Part shown: positions 9,526-18,039 of the stretch, in pieces
How the letters are laid out: every line of letters starts with the position of its first letter
Position numbering within the stretch: the first letter of the stretch is position 1
NCBI GenBank assembly: GCA_934183185.1
Contig: CAKPSO010000003.1
Coordinates: 11,570 to 75,569, forward strand
Reading direction: 5' to 3'
Length of the DNA: 64,000 nt
From: an uncultured Bacilli bacterium
GTDB taxonomy: Bacteria; Bacillota_I; Bacilli_A; RF39; UBA660
Made by a program: the position numbers and the translations under genes
Notes under the pieces: generated by a model
Told to the model about the DNA's origin: nothing
Databases searched by the model: none
Seen by the model: only the letters and a program-made list of their open reading frames with translations

Positions 9526-11076
9526 TTATATTGTATGTTTTTTTAAGTAAATAGCTGTTCCAGTAATTCCAATAAATGAACTACCAAATACCAACCACCA
9601 AGATTTAATTCCATCATATGTATTAGGATTATTAATTGTTTCTTTATTAGGATTACTGATATTTTCTTGGCTTAGTTCAGCCACTGTATATTCACTAAAA
9701 TGCTTTGTTTTAAATGTTAAAACATCATTTTCCACTGTAACAGAATAAGTTTCTTTATTACCATTTTCATCAATATAATAGACAATGATATTTCTTCCCT
9801 TTAAAGTGTCAGGAACAGGTATTTTAACGATAAACTCACCATTATCTAATTTTGAAATATAACTATTCTTATTATTAGAGAATAATTTTATATCAAATGT
9901 CTTAAAGTTACTAGTTTCTAATAATTTTAATACTTTATTATAATAATCTCCAGAATTAATTTCTTCAACACTTAATGAAGTATCAAGTGGAATTATTGAA
10001 TTATCACTACTAATACTAATATCAGTAATAATATCTTTACCATTATAAACAGGATTTTCAACTGTAGATAAATCCTTCTTTTGAATAAAGAATTTAACTT
10101 TAGTATTATTTATCGTAAAGACATAATAATTACCATCTGTAGTATTAGGATCTAATATTTGGGAATCAACTACTTGTTTGCTTTCATTCAAGGCACAAGT
10201 CTCATCACAAGAAATGCTTAAACTCTTATTATAAACTTCATTTTTTAGAGACTCTAATGTTCCTCCAAGTTTGATATCAACATCAATATTTAGTGTATCT
10301 TTAATTCTTTTTTTAGCAGCCGCAATATAACTCTCTGAATTATCTAAAGTATCATTTGGAATATACAAAACTTTATTTTCTATCATTGCCATATCAGTAT
10401 ATGAATAAGCAACACCATTATAGTAAGCTATCATATATCCAAAGCAACCACCATATAAGTAATCATCACTTGCAACACCAGCACGCATATCCATTCTATA
10501 TGTTAAGTTACTACCCTCACTAACTTTATTAAAGTCAGCAGAATATTTAATCAAATTACCATAAAAGTCAGTATTTACACCAGAAGTATTCATATTATAA
10601 TAATAATTAATAAGTCCTAAGTCTTCAATTCTATACCCAGTAAGCATCCAGTTATCATCTGAGAAGCTAACCTTTTTAAACTTACCAAGCATAGTATTAA
10701 CATAATTTAATACTTTAGTATTTGCATCAGTATATTCAAGTTTAGCATTAAATGACTTACGATCTCCACAAGTTTCATATGTACTAGCTTGTACAACTTT
10801 ACATATATCAACCTGAATATTAGTAAAATCAGTAGCATTAGGATCAACAACTGGCATAACCCAATAACCATCACTAGCTAATTTATTAATTTCATAATAA
10901 ACAAGTGCATCAATATCAGTTGAACTTTTAGCTTGTACAGAGTTAACCTTAATAACACCACCAGGTGCAATTCTGTTAAATTCATCATCAAGTTCATCTG
11001 CAAATACTACATTAGGTACAAAAAATAATCCGATAACTAAAATAAACAATAATCTAAATTCTCTTACCTTTTTCAT
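9526..11076 (-). CDS. Secreted surface protein with a sortase-like anchor
   Basis: 516 residues. A signal peptide (residues 1-27, ending VVFA-DE) starts the protein. The tail has NPNTYDG, then a hydrophobic span (WWLVFGSSFIGITGTAIYL) and KKH, the plan of a cell-wall sorting signal but with NPxTY in place of LPxTG. The middle is beta-rich; residues about 290-300 contain a CDETC pair. No domain of known function is recognised. It lies alone, with a terminator downstream shared with the converging glycosyltransferase. No sortase gene is in the window, so covalent anchoring is an inference from the tail. Confidence 0.7.
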   Translation of the reverse strand: MKKVREFRLLFILVIGLFFVPNVVFADELDDEFNRIAPGGVIKVNSVQAKSSTDIDALVYYEINKLASDGYWVMPVVDPNATDFTNIQVDICKVVQASTYETCGDRKSFNAKLEYTDANTKVLNYVNTMLGKFKKVSFSDDNWMLTGYRIEDLGLINYYYNMNTSGVNTDFYGNLIKYSADFNKVSEGSNLTYRMDMRAGVASDDYLYGGCFGYMIAYYNGVAYSYTDMAMIENKVLYIPNDTLDNSESYIAAAKKRIKDTLNIDVDIKLGGTLESLKNEVYNKSLSISCDETCALNESKQVVDSQILDPNTTDGNYYVFTINNTKVKFFIQKKDLSTVENPVYNGKDIITDISISSDNSIIPLDTSLSVEEINSGDYYNKVLKLLETSNFKTFDIKLFSNNKNSYISKLDNGEFIVKIPVPDTLKGRNIIVYYIDENGNKETYSVTVENDVLTFKTKHFSEYTVAELSQENISNPNKETINNPNTYDGIKSWWLVFGSSFIGITGTAIYLKKHTI

Positions 11077-11142
11077 ATATCCTCCTACTTAATCCAAGTA
11101 TAACATTGTTCTTAGTTAAAAGCAAACCAATTATATAAATTT

Positions 11143-12153
11143 CTAATTACTAAACATATTTTCAATAATAGTAATTAAGTAATTAGCTGTATCATCATCA
11201 ATATTCTTTGCATTTTTAACAAAAGTTCTTATATCAGACAAATTAAACTTAAATGAGGAAGTATACTCTTTACCAAAGCTTTCAAAGAAAGATTCTATTA
11301 CTTGTTTTAATTTTTCTTTATCTAACTTTTCTAATCCTAAAATCCATTCATGAAACTCCATTGCAGACTTAGAAAATTTATCTTCTATAAAATATTGCCC
11401 AAATATATTCCACGATGTTGGATAATGCTGATTAAGAGCTAATTTATCACTAGCAACAACTATATAATTATCATTATTAAGAATAGTTCCTACTACTGAA
11501 GATGATGGTAATATATTTATTAGTTTAGTTTTTAATTTTTCATATTTTAAAGAGTTATATTCTTCATTTCTAAAACCAGGCCCATCAAAATTATAAATCT
11601 TTTTAATTTTTTTAAATTTCTTTGATTCCATACTACCTGCCATAGCTAAATTTCCACCTTTAGAATGACCAACAACATATACATTATTATCAAAGAAATT
11701 AATATTTTTATCCAAATAATCTATAGCCTTTTTCTGAGTATAAGTAGGATATTCATAAATAAGTCTACAATTCTCTAACCAACCTATCATTGAATTATCA
11801 GTACCCTTAAAGCTAATAATAGTATCTAGATTAATTCTAAAAGTTACAGCTCCAAACTGTGTTTCATTCGTTAAAATATTTATAAAATTACTTATTTCTA
11901 ATTTTTCATATCTTTTAGAATCTTTGATTAATTCTAATACTTCATAAGCCATTGGAATCATCACACTAGGAAAATCTTTTTTAAAATTCAAAGCATAATC
12001 ATATAATTCATTTATACTTTTTACATCAGCAAAAGAAGATACAGGTAAATAAACCAAAATAGCACACATTAAACTATCTAGGCTATTCCATTTTACTTCA
12101 CATAAGGAAGTATTTTTATAATATTTTAAATAATCATATATTGTATACATACC
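11143..12153 (-). CDS. Mbeg1-like (DUF2974) alpha/beta hydrolase
   Basis: 336 residues from the ATG at 12153 (GGAG six bases upstream); an upstream in-frame start adds 8 residues but sits too close to its own ribosome site. The nucleophile elbow GHSKGGNLA and the block before it (ISFKGTDNS...WLEN) match the lipase-like Mbeg1 family of Bacillota. There is no signal peptide, so it should act in the cytoplasm. The substrate is unknown; family members are often called lipases or hydrolases without proof. It stands alone between the surface protein and the mobile debris. Confidence 0.75.
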   Translation of the reverse strand, partial: GMYTIYDYLKYYKNTSLCEVKWNSLDSLMCAILVYLPVSSFADVKSINELYDYALNFKKDFPSVMIPMAYEVLELIKDSKRYEKLEISNFINILTNETQFGAVTFRINLDTIISFKGTDNSMIGWLENCRLIYEYPTYTQKKAIDYLDKNINFFDNNVYVVGHSKGGNLAMAGSMESKKFKKIKKIYNFDGPGFRNEEYNSLKYEKLKTKLINILPSSSVVGTILNNDNYIVVASDKLALNQHYPTSWNIFGQYFIEDKFSKSAMEFHEWILGLEKLDKEKLKQVIESFFESFGKEYTSSFKFNLSDIRTFVKNAKNIDDDTANYLITIIENMFSN

Positions 12154-12252
12154 TAACTCCATTCTCCTATTAAACATCTATTATCTGAACACATTATAAA
12201 ATAAAATTATAGTTTTTGTAAATGCCAACATAAAATTTCACATATCTAATTG

Positions 12253-12363
12253 TCAATTTTTATTTATTAATCTAGCTATCTCTTTAAATGTTCTTCTTTC
12301 CATTAATTTTTTCTCAATATTTAATCTTTCATCAAATGATAAATGCTTGTTTTTTATAATTAA
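12253..12363 (-). pseudogene. IS30-family transposase, N-terminal scrap
   Basis: A 36-codon stretch on the minus strand reads as the N-terminal helix-turn-helix of IS30 transposases (KHLSFDERLNIEKKL, then FKEIARLINKN) and stops. There is no clear start codon: TGA and TTA precede the conserved part. It points away from the C-terminal IS30 scrap 100 bp to the right, so the two halves lie head to head and cannot be one interrupted gene in place. Confidence 0.75.
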
Positions 12364-12465
12364 TCACCCTTTAAATTTAAGATTACAAGCACTATCAATT
12401 GAAATATTATAGTGATTTGTAGGAGTTACTACAATTACTTATTGTTATTACTGTTGCATTTACTT

Positions 12466-12807
12466 TTACAATTCAATATTACTACAGATAACGGTACTGA
12501 ATTTTTTAATTTTTTAAATATTATTAAAGATACAAAAACAAAAATATATTTTTGTCATCCCTATTGTTCTGGCAAAAAAGGTACCAATGAAAGGCACAAT
12601 GGAATAATAAGATATTTTATTTCTAAAAGTTCTTTGATAGAAAATTATTCATATAAAGATATAAACAAAATAGCTGAATGGATGAATAATTACCCAAGAA
12701 AAATATTAAATTATAAAACTCCCCTTGAAGCACTTCAAGAAGAGTTTAACAATAAATCAATTTTAAATAAAATTTATAAATTACAAGAAAAGATAAATTG
12801 TTTATAG
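12466..12807 (+). pseudogene. IS30-family transposase, C-terminal scrap
   Basis: The frame reads FNITTDNGTEFF, then CHPYCSGKKGTNERHNGIIR and NYPRKILNYKTPLEAL, which are the second Asp and the catalytic Glu blocks and the tail of the IS30 DDE core. The N-terminal half and first Asp are missing. The open frame runs upstream to an ATG at 12412, but the residues there are low-complexity Leu and unrelated. The true IS end is probably the inverted repeat that starts at 12826. Confidence 0.85.
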
Positions 12808-12825
12808 TTATTTATTCCAATTTCC

Positions 12826-12943
12826 TTTTGACCAGCAGAAATATTTTTATTAATTATAATCGTTTAACTGATTATCATTTTCAAAAAATGAAAATAATAA
12901 TCATAAACTCCATTAAGGTAAAAAATATTTCTGCTGGTCAAAA
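12826..12943. repeat. 118-bp element with perfect 23-bp inverted ends
   Basis: The 23 bases at 12826-12848 (core TTTTGACCAGCAGAAATA) recur exactly as the reverse complement at 12921-12943. The 72 bp between contain a second, nearly perfect inverted repeat of 14 bp (about 12869-12902), so the whole unit can fold into one long hairpin. It begins 18 bp after the IS30 transposase scrap. It may be two IS30 ends brought together or a MITE-like derivative. Confidence 0.8.
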
Positions 12944-13030
12944 GTTTACTCGGCATAAAGCACCATATAAGCATATATAGTTTCATTCATAAAAAGTTGC
13001 ACTTGACTTTTTAATTAATAATTATTTCGA

Positions 13031-13075
13031 TTGATTTCTATATATTAAAGTTCGAACAGATTCTCTAATGGTGCC
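13031..13075. repeat. Left copy of the tRNA-Leu 3' flank (att-like)
   Basis: This 45-bp stretch matches 14477-14529 in the same direction with about four single-base differences and one 9-bp indel. The match takes in the last seven bases of tRNA-Leu (TGGTGCC on this strand) and the DNA just downstream of the tRNA. The two copies bound 1.4 kb. This is the layout left by an element that integrates at a tRNA 3' end, or by loss of a tandem tRNA gene. Confidence 0.65.
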
Positions 13076-13152
13076 AGCAAGGAGTAGGTTTAACAACTCC
13101 TAGGCAAAAAGATGATAGTAAGCAATAAACTTACTAACTAAACTAGTTATAA

Positions 13153-13182
13153 TATAAAAGAAAAGAAATGGAAACCCATTTC
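13153..13182 (-). terminator. Terminator of the HD-domain gene
   Basis: Minus strand stem GAAATGG/CCATTTC with a 4-nt loop and a run of T and C after it, 10 bp past the stop codon. Confidence 0.7.
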
Positions 13183-13191
13183 AATTATTTA

Positions 13192-13734
13192 TTACATAAA
13201 ATAAATATTTACTATTTCATTAAATCTATCTAATAATTTATTGTTTTCCACTCTTGCGTTAAATAATTTTTGCAATTCTAAATGAAACCATTTTAATTCT
13301 TCATAACTGTTGCATTCTGTAATAAGTGATTCTTTACCTAATTTTAAATACATATCATAGTCTGAAATTAAATTTTGCAACTTATCTGCAATTTCTACTA
13401 TCAAAATATTATTACTAACATTTTTCAAACTTTCAATAAACTTTGTTTTTCTCTCTATATAATTAGAAATATTTTGATCTTCACTTAATTGCAAAACTCC
13501 ATTTGCAATTTCTTGTCCATATCTATTTAGCAAATCATCATAATTATATTCAGTATCTTCAATAATGTCATGTAAATAACCAATGTATACAGTTGTTTCG
13601 TCACAACCAACGTTTTTTAACATGTTTCCAACCATAATACTGTGAAATGATAAGTCTATATTTTCTTTTTTTCTTTTTAATCCATTAAACGCTTTAAAAA
13701 CAAAATGTATTATATCTTCTTCTTTTGTATACAT
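13192..13734 (-). CDS. Stand-alone HD-domain, (p)ppGpp-hydrolase-like (Mesh1 type)
   Basis: 180 residues. His31, His55-Asp56, Glu59-Asp60 and Asp117 (EIADKLQNL) follow the order and spacing of the hydrolase half of RelA/SpoT and of the single-domain hydrolase Mesh1. No synthetase, TGS or ACT domain is present, so if active it should only degrade alarmones or a related nucleotide. It has its own terminator and lies inside the stretch bounded by the tRNA-flank repeats, so it probably came in with the element. Other HD phosphohydrolase roles cannot be excluded. Confidence 0.75.
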   Translation of the reverse strand: MYTKEEDIIHFVFKAFNGLKRKKENIDLSFHSIMVGNMLKNVGCDETTVYIGYLHDIIEDTEYNYDDLLNRYGQEIANGVLQLSEDQNISNYIERKTKFIESLKNVSNNILIVEIADKLQNLISDYDMYLKLGKESLITECNSYEELKWFHLELQKLFNARVENNKLLDRFNEIVNIYFM

Positions 13735-13983
13735 TATACCACTCCTTATACCATTAATAATGGTTACTATGTTTTTATAAATCTATCAATTTTTTTAAAC
13801 CACTTTTTACACTCTCTGATAATCCAAAATCATTACTGCCAATTTTTAAACAACATCTCATTTATCTATAATTATACACTAAAATCATATTATTTCATAT
13901 AGTGACTTATCAAAATCATCATTTCTTTTTCTAGAGTTTCTTTCCATTGCATTATCATCTTTATCTTTTATATCTTTAATTTT

Positions 13984-14421
13984 CTAATCATTTATAATTA
14001 CATGAGTATATAAGTCAACTGAAAAGTCATAATACTTATCTTTTTCTTTTTTATTAAACATTCTATCTTTCAAAAATTTTATAAGTTTATCAAATAGTAT
14101 TTGTAAATTTTCTAATGAAGTTTTTAACACATTATTTTCTTTTTTTAATTCATTTATTTTTTCATCTTTTTTCTTTACTTTAGTATCAAGTGTTTTTAAT
14201 CTCAATTCTAAACTATTATTATTTTAAATTAGTATATTAATTTGTTTGCGATTATATTTAAGTTCTTCATCGATATTAGTTAATGTTATAGATAATTCTT
14301 GTATATTTTGATATTCATTATTTGTTTTATCAACTTTTTCAATAAAGTTAATTATTTTGTCTTTATCTCCTTGTTTTAAAGATTCTTCAATCTCTAATTC
14401 TTTTTTAATAGACTTAATCAT
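13984..14421 (-). pseudogene. Coiled-coil gene broken by an in-frame stop (Mob-like tail)
   Basis: From the ATG at 14421 (AAGGTGG just upstream) the frame reads 65 codons, meets TAA at 14224-14226 and then continues in the same frame to 13984. Both parts are charged coiled coil (about 65 and 80 residues). The end, FDKLIKFLKDRMFNKKEKDK then a tyrosine- and aspartate-rich tail, resembles the C-termini of plasmid mobilisation (MobV-type) relaxases of Bacillota, and similar codons continue past the final stop. No relaxase catalytic part is present. I read it as a remnant of a mobilisable element; a split pair of small coiled-coil genes is the alternative. Confidence 0.5.
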
Positions 14422-14476
14422 AGATTCCACCTTTCTATGATTTTTTCTAAAACACGAAAAAATCAATCATTTCTAA

Positions 14477-14529
14477 TTGATTCTATATATCAAAGTTCGA
14501 ATAGTTCGAACAGACTCTCTAGTGGTGCC
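14477..14529. repeat. Right copy of the tRNA-Leu 3' flank (att-like)
   Basis: Partner of 13031-13075. It carries an internal 9-bp tandem duplication (AGTTCGAAT) that the left copy lacks. It joins directly to the 3' end of tRNA-Leu. Confidence 0.65.
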
Positions 14530-14608
14530 CGAAGTCGGACTTGAACCGACACGGTATTGCTACCAGTGGATTTTGAGTCCACCGCGTCTACCATTCCACC
14601 ATTCGGGC
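14523..14608 (-). tRNA. tRNA-Leu (anticodon CAA)
   Basis: 86 nt including the encoded CCA. The acceptor stem GCCCGAA pairs with TTCGGGC. The anticodon stem GTGGA/TCCAC encloses CTCAAAA, giving anticodon CAA (codon UUG). A long variable arm marks the class II tRNA, and the T arm reads CGGTTCAAGTCCG. An open frame on the other strand with the words PEVGLEPTRYCYQW is only its antisense. Confidence 0.96.
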
Positions 14609-14665
14609 AAGTACAAGACAAATTATAACATACTTTATATAATTTGTCCTATAAATTTTAATTTT

Positions 14666-14980
14666 TTATTTAAGTAATAGCCTATGCTTTTTTATCCACA
14701 ATTCACTAAAACTATAATCAATTATAAATATAATAATTGTAAATAAGATAAAAGTAAAAATCAAAACTAAAAACATAGCTAAAAGTGCGTTGGTAGGAAT
14801 AATAGTATAAAAGTTAATAAACACAATGTCTAAAGAAATAAGTGAAAATAAAAATGTAGTTACGCAAAGAGAAATAAAAATAGACTCATAAATATATCTT
14901 ATTATCCTCTTTTTTCTTATATCTTTAGCTATTTTAGATCTAAAAGATTTTTTGCTTTTACTACTTTTCTTATTAGTCAT
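14666..14980 (-). CDS. Small two-span membrane protein, unrecognised
   Basis: 104 residues: a basic head rich in Lys, Ser and Arg (1-28), then hydrophobic segments at about 33-55 and 63-90 and a short basic tail. I do not recognise the family. GAGGTGTTGCT precedes the ATG. It ends about 60 bp before the tRNA-Leu gene and is read in the same direction. The plan fits a small inner-membrane protein; nothing in the context gives a role. Confidence 0.55.
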   Translation of the reverse strand: MTNKKSSKSKKSFRSKIAKDIRKKRIIRYIYESIFISLCVTTFLFSLISLDIVFINFYTIIPTNALLAMFLVLIFTFILFTIIIFIIDYSFSELWIKKHRLLLK

Positions 14981-15160
14981 AGCAACACCTCAATCCCAAA
15001 ATAAATATATCATGTGTAATGCTATATGTAAACATATTTTATTAAAACATTATTATTGATATTACATAACACATATTACTTAAAATAATTTAAAAAAAAG
15101 ATAAAAAAAATGTCCAATTATAAAATAATTGCATATGATGATAACAAAGGAGTTTTTGCT

Positions 15161-15727
15161 ATGAATAAAAATAATAATCCTAACTGCTATCCATATTTTC
15201 CTGGACCTACTGGGCCAACCGGACCTACAGGATTGCAGGGACCAGCTGGTATTCAAGGGCCACAAGGTGAACAAGGGCCAACTGGTCCAACAGGTCCTGC
15301 AGCAACAAATCCGGCCACATTTGCCTATAAATATAACGACGAGGGTACAGAATTAAACCTAACAGCCAATAAAACAGATAAAATTGCCTTAAGTATTGCT
15401 GGAGAAGCTTCTGGAATATCAGTAACACTAGAAAATAGTATGGTAATAAATAGTTATGGAACTTATAAAATAGAATACTTTTTTTCTGGATCAGCTGATA
15501 AAAACGTTGGTATAGTAACAGAAGTAGAAGTCAATGACATATCAGTAAATGGATCAGAAATAAGTAAAGATGTAACTGCTAATAATGAAGCAGATTTTCA
15601 CGGAATCACAGTAGCAGTTCTTAACCCTTTAGATACAATCTATTTAGGTATAAGAGCTAATCAAGATACAGTAGTAACACCAGCACCAGATGTAAACGCT
15701 TACTTAATTCTAACTAAACTATCTTAA
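15161..15727 (+). CDS. Collagen-like spore-surface protein, third copy
   Basis: 188 residues from the ATG at 15161, which has AAAGGAG nine bases upstream; an in-frame ATG at 15110 gives an unlikely extra 17 residues without a ribosome site. The head is short ([11 protein letters not shown]), followed by about 13 GXY triplets (residues 11-48) and a tail of about 140 residues. The tail is a clear relative of the tail of the protein at 6911-7657 ([20 protein letters not shown] and the final block before the stop), so the two probably share a place on the spore. The stop TAA overlaps the stop of the converging scpB. Confidence 0.83.
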   Translation: MNKNNNPNCYPYFPGPTGPTGPTGLQGPAGIQGPQGEQGPTGPTGPAATNPATFAYKYNDEGTELNLTANKTDKIALSIAGEASGISVTLENSMVINSYGTYKIEYFFSGSADKNVGIVTEVEVNDISVNGSEISKDVTANNEADFHGITVAVLNPLDTIYLGIRANQDTVVTPAPDVNAYLILTKLS

Positions 15728-16302
15728 TTATCCTCAGATACTTCTTGGTACTTAGAATGATATAAATCAGTATCAGTAGTATCTTTATTTTCTTCCACAA
15801 AATTTTTAATATCAGGTAAATCATCAATAGTAGCTAACCCAAAATAGTCTAAAAACTCACTAGTAGTCTTATAAAGAATGGGTCTTCCGATACCCTCACT
15901 TCTACCCACTTCCTTTAATAATCCTTTAGCTACTAGTTTTCTAATCATCTGGCTACTACTTACTCCTCTAATTTCATCAACCTGTAATCTAGTAATAGGT
16001 TGATTATAAGCAACAATAGCTAATGTTTCTAAAGCAGCTTGAGTTAAAATATTACTCTCAGGATTTTCTATTAATTTCTGAAAATATTGTTTATGTTCTT
16101 TTTTACTAGTAAGTTTAAAAGTATTACCTAAAAAATTAATTCTTATTCCACTATCATCTGACTCATATTTATCTTTCAAATTACCAAGTACTTGTTTAAC
16201 TGTATCCATATCAACTCCCAAAATATCCATAAGTTGATTTAAAGTTAAACCATCTTCTCCTACCACAAATAATAATCCTTCTGTTATTGCTTCTAACTTC
16301 AT
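15724..16302 (-). CDS. scpB: Segregation and condensation protein B
   Basis: 192 residues with the two winged helices of ScpB (residues about 1-75 and 90-165; the second has [17 protein letters not shown]). ScpB dimers bind ScpA and regulate the SMC ring that compacts and separates the chromosome. Its start overlaps the scpA stop by 4 bp. The stop shares bases with the stop of the collagen-like gene on the other strand. The scpAB pair next to spoVA and sigF is close to the Bacillus gene order. Confidence 0.95.
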   Translation of the reverse strand: MKLEAITEGLLFVVGEDGLTLNQLMDILGVDMDTVKQVLGNLKDKYESDDSGIRINFLGNTFKLTSKKEHKQYFQKLIENPESNILTQAALETLAIVAYNQPITRLQVDEIRGVSSSQMIRKLVAKGLLKEVGRSEGIGRPILYKTTSEFLDYFGLATIDDLPDIKNFVEENKDTTDTDLYHSKYQEVSEDN

Positions 16303-17015
16303 GCTACCACCTCGACTATAATATTATCAAAATCATTTTCTTGATAAATAACCAATTCTTTTTTCTTAGCCATCTCCAAAATAGCTAAAAAAGTTACTAC
16401 TACATATGGTTTATTAATTACTTCAAATAATTCAAAAAAATTAGCTTTCTTCTTTTCTTTTAATATGTTATGAATAGACTTTCTCCTTTCTTCTACTGTA
16501 ATTTCTTTCTTAGTTACTGTAGTGGAAAGGGGTTTTTCAGCTTGTTTACGCTCTAAAAACTTTTCAAATGCTAACATCAAATCATCCAATGTGACATCAT
16601 TAGAAATCACAGTATTTTCTTCAACATATTCCTTTAAACTTTCAGGAGCCTTAGTATAAAATTCATGGCGAAGAGATTCCATTTCCTTAAAGTTTTTAGT
16701 CATATCTTTATATTTCTGATATTCAACAAGTCTCTGAATCAATACTTCTCTAGGATCCTCTTCCTCAATTTCTTCATCATTTTGTTCACGAGGAAGTAAC
16801 ATTTTAGACTTCATTTCTATTAATTCACTAGCCATAACTAAATATTCACTAGCTACATCCAAATTTAAATCTTGCATACTTTTAATATAATCTAAATATT
16901 GATCAGTTATATCAACTATTTTAATGTCCCATATATCTACTTTAGACTCTTTAACTAAGTGTAAAAGTAAATCTAATGGCCCCTCAAAAGCATCTATTTT
17001 GACTTTGTAATTCAT
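16299..17015 (-). CDS. scpA: Segregation and condensation protein A (kleisin)
   Basis: 238 residues from the ATG at 17015, where the protein begins MNYKVKIDAFEGPLDLLLHL, the normal ScpA start; an upstream TTG would add 7 residues. It is the kleisin that links the heads of SMC and holds ScpB in its middle. The region at about 75-110 is acidic (EEIEEEDPRE), as usual. First gene of the two-gene scpAB unit; it diverges from the RNHCP gene. Confidence 0.95.
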   Translation of the reverse strand: MNYKVKIDAFEGPLDLLLHLVKESKVDIWDIKIVDITDQYLDYIKSMQDLNLDVASEYLVMASELIEMKSKMLLPREQNDEEIEEEDPREVLIQRLVEYQKYKDMTKNFKEMESLRHEFYTKAPESLKEYVEENTVISNDVTLDDLMLAFEKFLERKQAEKPLSTTVTKKEITVEERRKSIHNILKEKKKANFFELFEVINKPYVVVTFLAILEMAKKKELVIYQENDFDNIIVEVVA

Positions 17016-17109
17016 ATTATCATCCACTTTACTCAAAATATACTACCATTATAACATAAACAGGCAAATCTATGATATAATTTTATCAAATCAAAGGAGA
17101 ATAACTAAT

Positions 17110-17415
17110 ATGAAAAAGTTTATAATGCGTGATGAAGAATTCATATGCGAAAATTGTCATAAAAATGTCAATAGACTAAATTATACAGCTAGGGATCATT
17201 GCCCTTATTGTTTATACTCTAAACATGTAGATATCACACCTGGTGACAGATTAAATGAATGTAAAGGATTACTAGAACCAGTGTCAATAGAAAAGTTTAA
17301 AGATACCTATAAAATTGTATATAAATGTAAAAAATGTAAGCAAATTCATAAAAATATCATGGCTAGAGATGATGACTATAATAAAATTATAGAATTATCT
17401 AAGGCTGAACTATAA
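17110..17415 (+). CDS. RNHCP-domain zinc protein
   Basis: 101 residues. Two CxxC pairs early (CENCH and CPYC) and a third late (CKKC), with RDHCPYCLYSKHVD in the middle, match the RNHCP domain (PF12647), a small zinc-binding family of unknown role. AAAGGAG precedes the start. Its last bases overlap the end of the converging gene by 6 bp. Likely a nucleic-acid-linked protein, but that is only a guess from the zinc ribbons. Confidence 0.8.
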   Translation: MKKFIMRDEEFICENCHKNVNRLNYTARDHCPYCLYSKHVDITPGDRLNECKGLLEPVSIEKFKDTYKIVYKCKKCKQIHKNIMARDDDYNKIIELSKAEL

Positions 17416-18039
17416 ATCAGCTACTGTTTTAGCCTGTAGCAATTTTTCTAAAGTTGTATACTTTGGTGCTCTCAAAGAAGCAGCAGACAAATCTCCTAAC
17501 TCAATTTTTTTAGGAAGTAATATTGGTTCACCATCAAGTTCAATCAAATATTTATTAGGATATCTCCTAGAAGGGATATACTTTTTTACTTTAGCATAAT
17601 ATGTAATTCCTGAAACAGGTCTACCTACATAAATAGCCACATACTTAATTTTATCGATATTTTCCTTACGAATTCTAACGTAATACCAACGATGTTCTCC
17701 TAAAAAAGCTTCATTAAAACCATCTTTGTAACCTGGATAAACAACTGTATCAAAGTTATCAACTACACCTGATTTATATTTATCAGGTTCATAATCTCCC
17801 TTATAACCATCAATAGTTATTCCATAATTTTCTTTCAAAAAAGAATCAATCTCTGTAAGATAAGCATCAATTGCGTCTTCAAGTAAGGCATTTCTAGGAT
17901 AATTCCTCTTATTAATATCATTAAAAATTTCTGAAACTTTATCCATTTTATCAATAAGCCCCGAATCAATATTAAACGTTAATTGTTTTCTTTCTCTTGT
18001 ATTTAATCTTTCTTCAATAATATCTCTTGCGTAATTCAT
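17410..18039 (-). CDS. Unrecognised protein with ribbon-helix-helix-like head
   Basis: 209 residues. Residues about 15-65 (KQLTFNIDSGLIDKMDKVSE, then an alpha-helical stretch with RNALLEDAIDAYL) look like a ribbon-helix-helix DNA-binding fold. The rest is a beta-rich domain of about 130 residues (WYYVRIRKENIDKIKYVAIY, GRPVSGITYYAKV, ELDGEPILLPKKIELG) reminiscent of PUA-like or EVE folds, though I cannot name it. Its start overlaps the stop of the 60-residue gene upstream by 4 bp, so the two are co-translated. The pair sits between the spoVA operon and scpAB. Confidence 0.6.
   Translation of the reverse strand: MNYARDIIEERLNTRERKQLTFNIDSGLIDKMDKVSEIFNDINKRNYPRNALLEDAIDAYLTEIDSFLKENYGITIDGYKGDYEPDKYKSGVVDNFDTVVYPGYKDGFNEAFLGEHRWYYVRIRKENIDKIKYVAIYVGRPVSGITYYAKVKKYIPSRRYPNKYLIELDGEPILLPKKIELGDLSAASLRAPKYTTLEKLLQAKTVADL

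Noticed and set aside
12798..12980. Small plus-strand frame across the 118-bp inverted repeat
   Set aside because: It covers the IS30 stop, the hairpin and its flank; no ribosome site and no protein-like composition.
13073..13110. Second tRNA next to the left repeat
   Set aside because: A stem AGGAGT/ACTCCT precedes TGCTGGCACCA, but there is no T-loop and no matching 5' acceptor strand within reach.
14477..14677. Plus-strand frame with PEVGLEPTRYCYQW and SPPRLPFHHSG
   Set aside because: It is the antisense of tRNA-Leu, a well-known source of false proteins.
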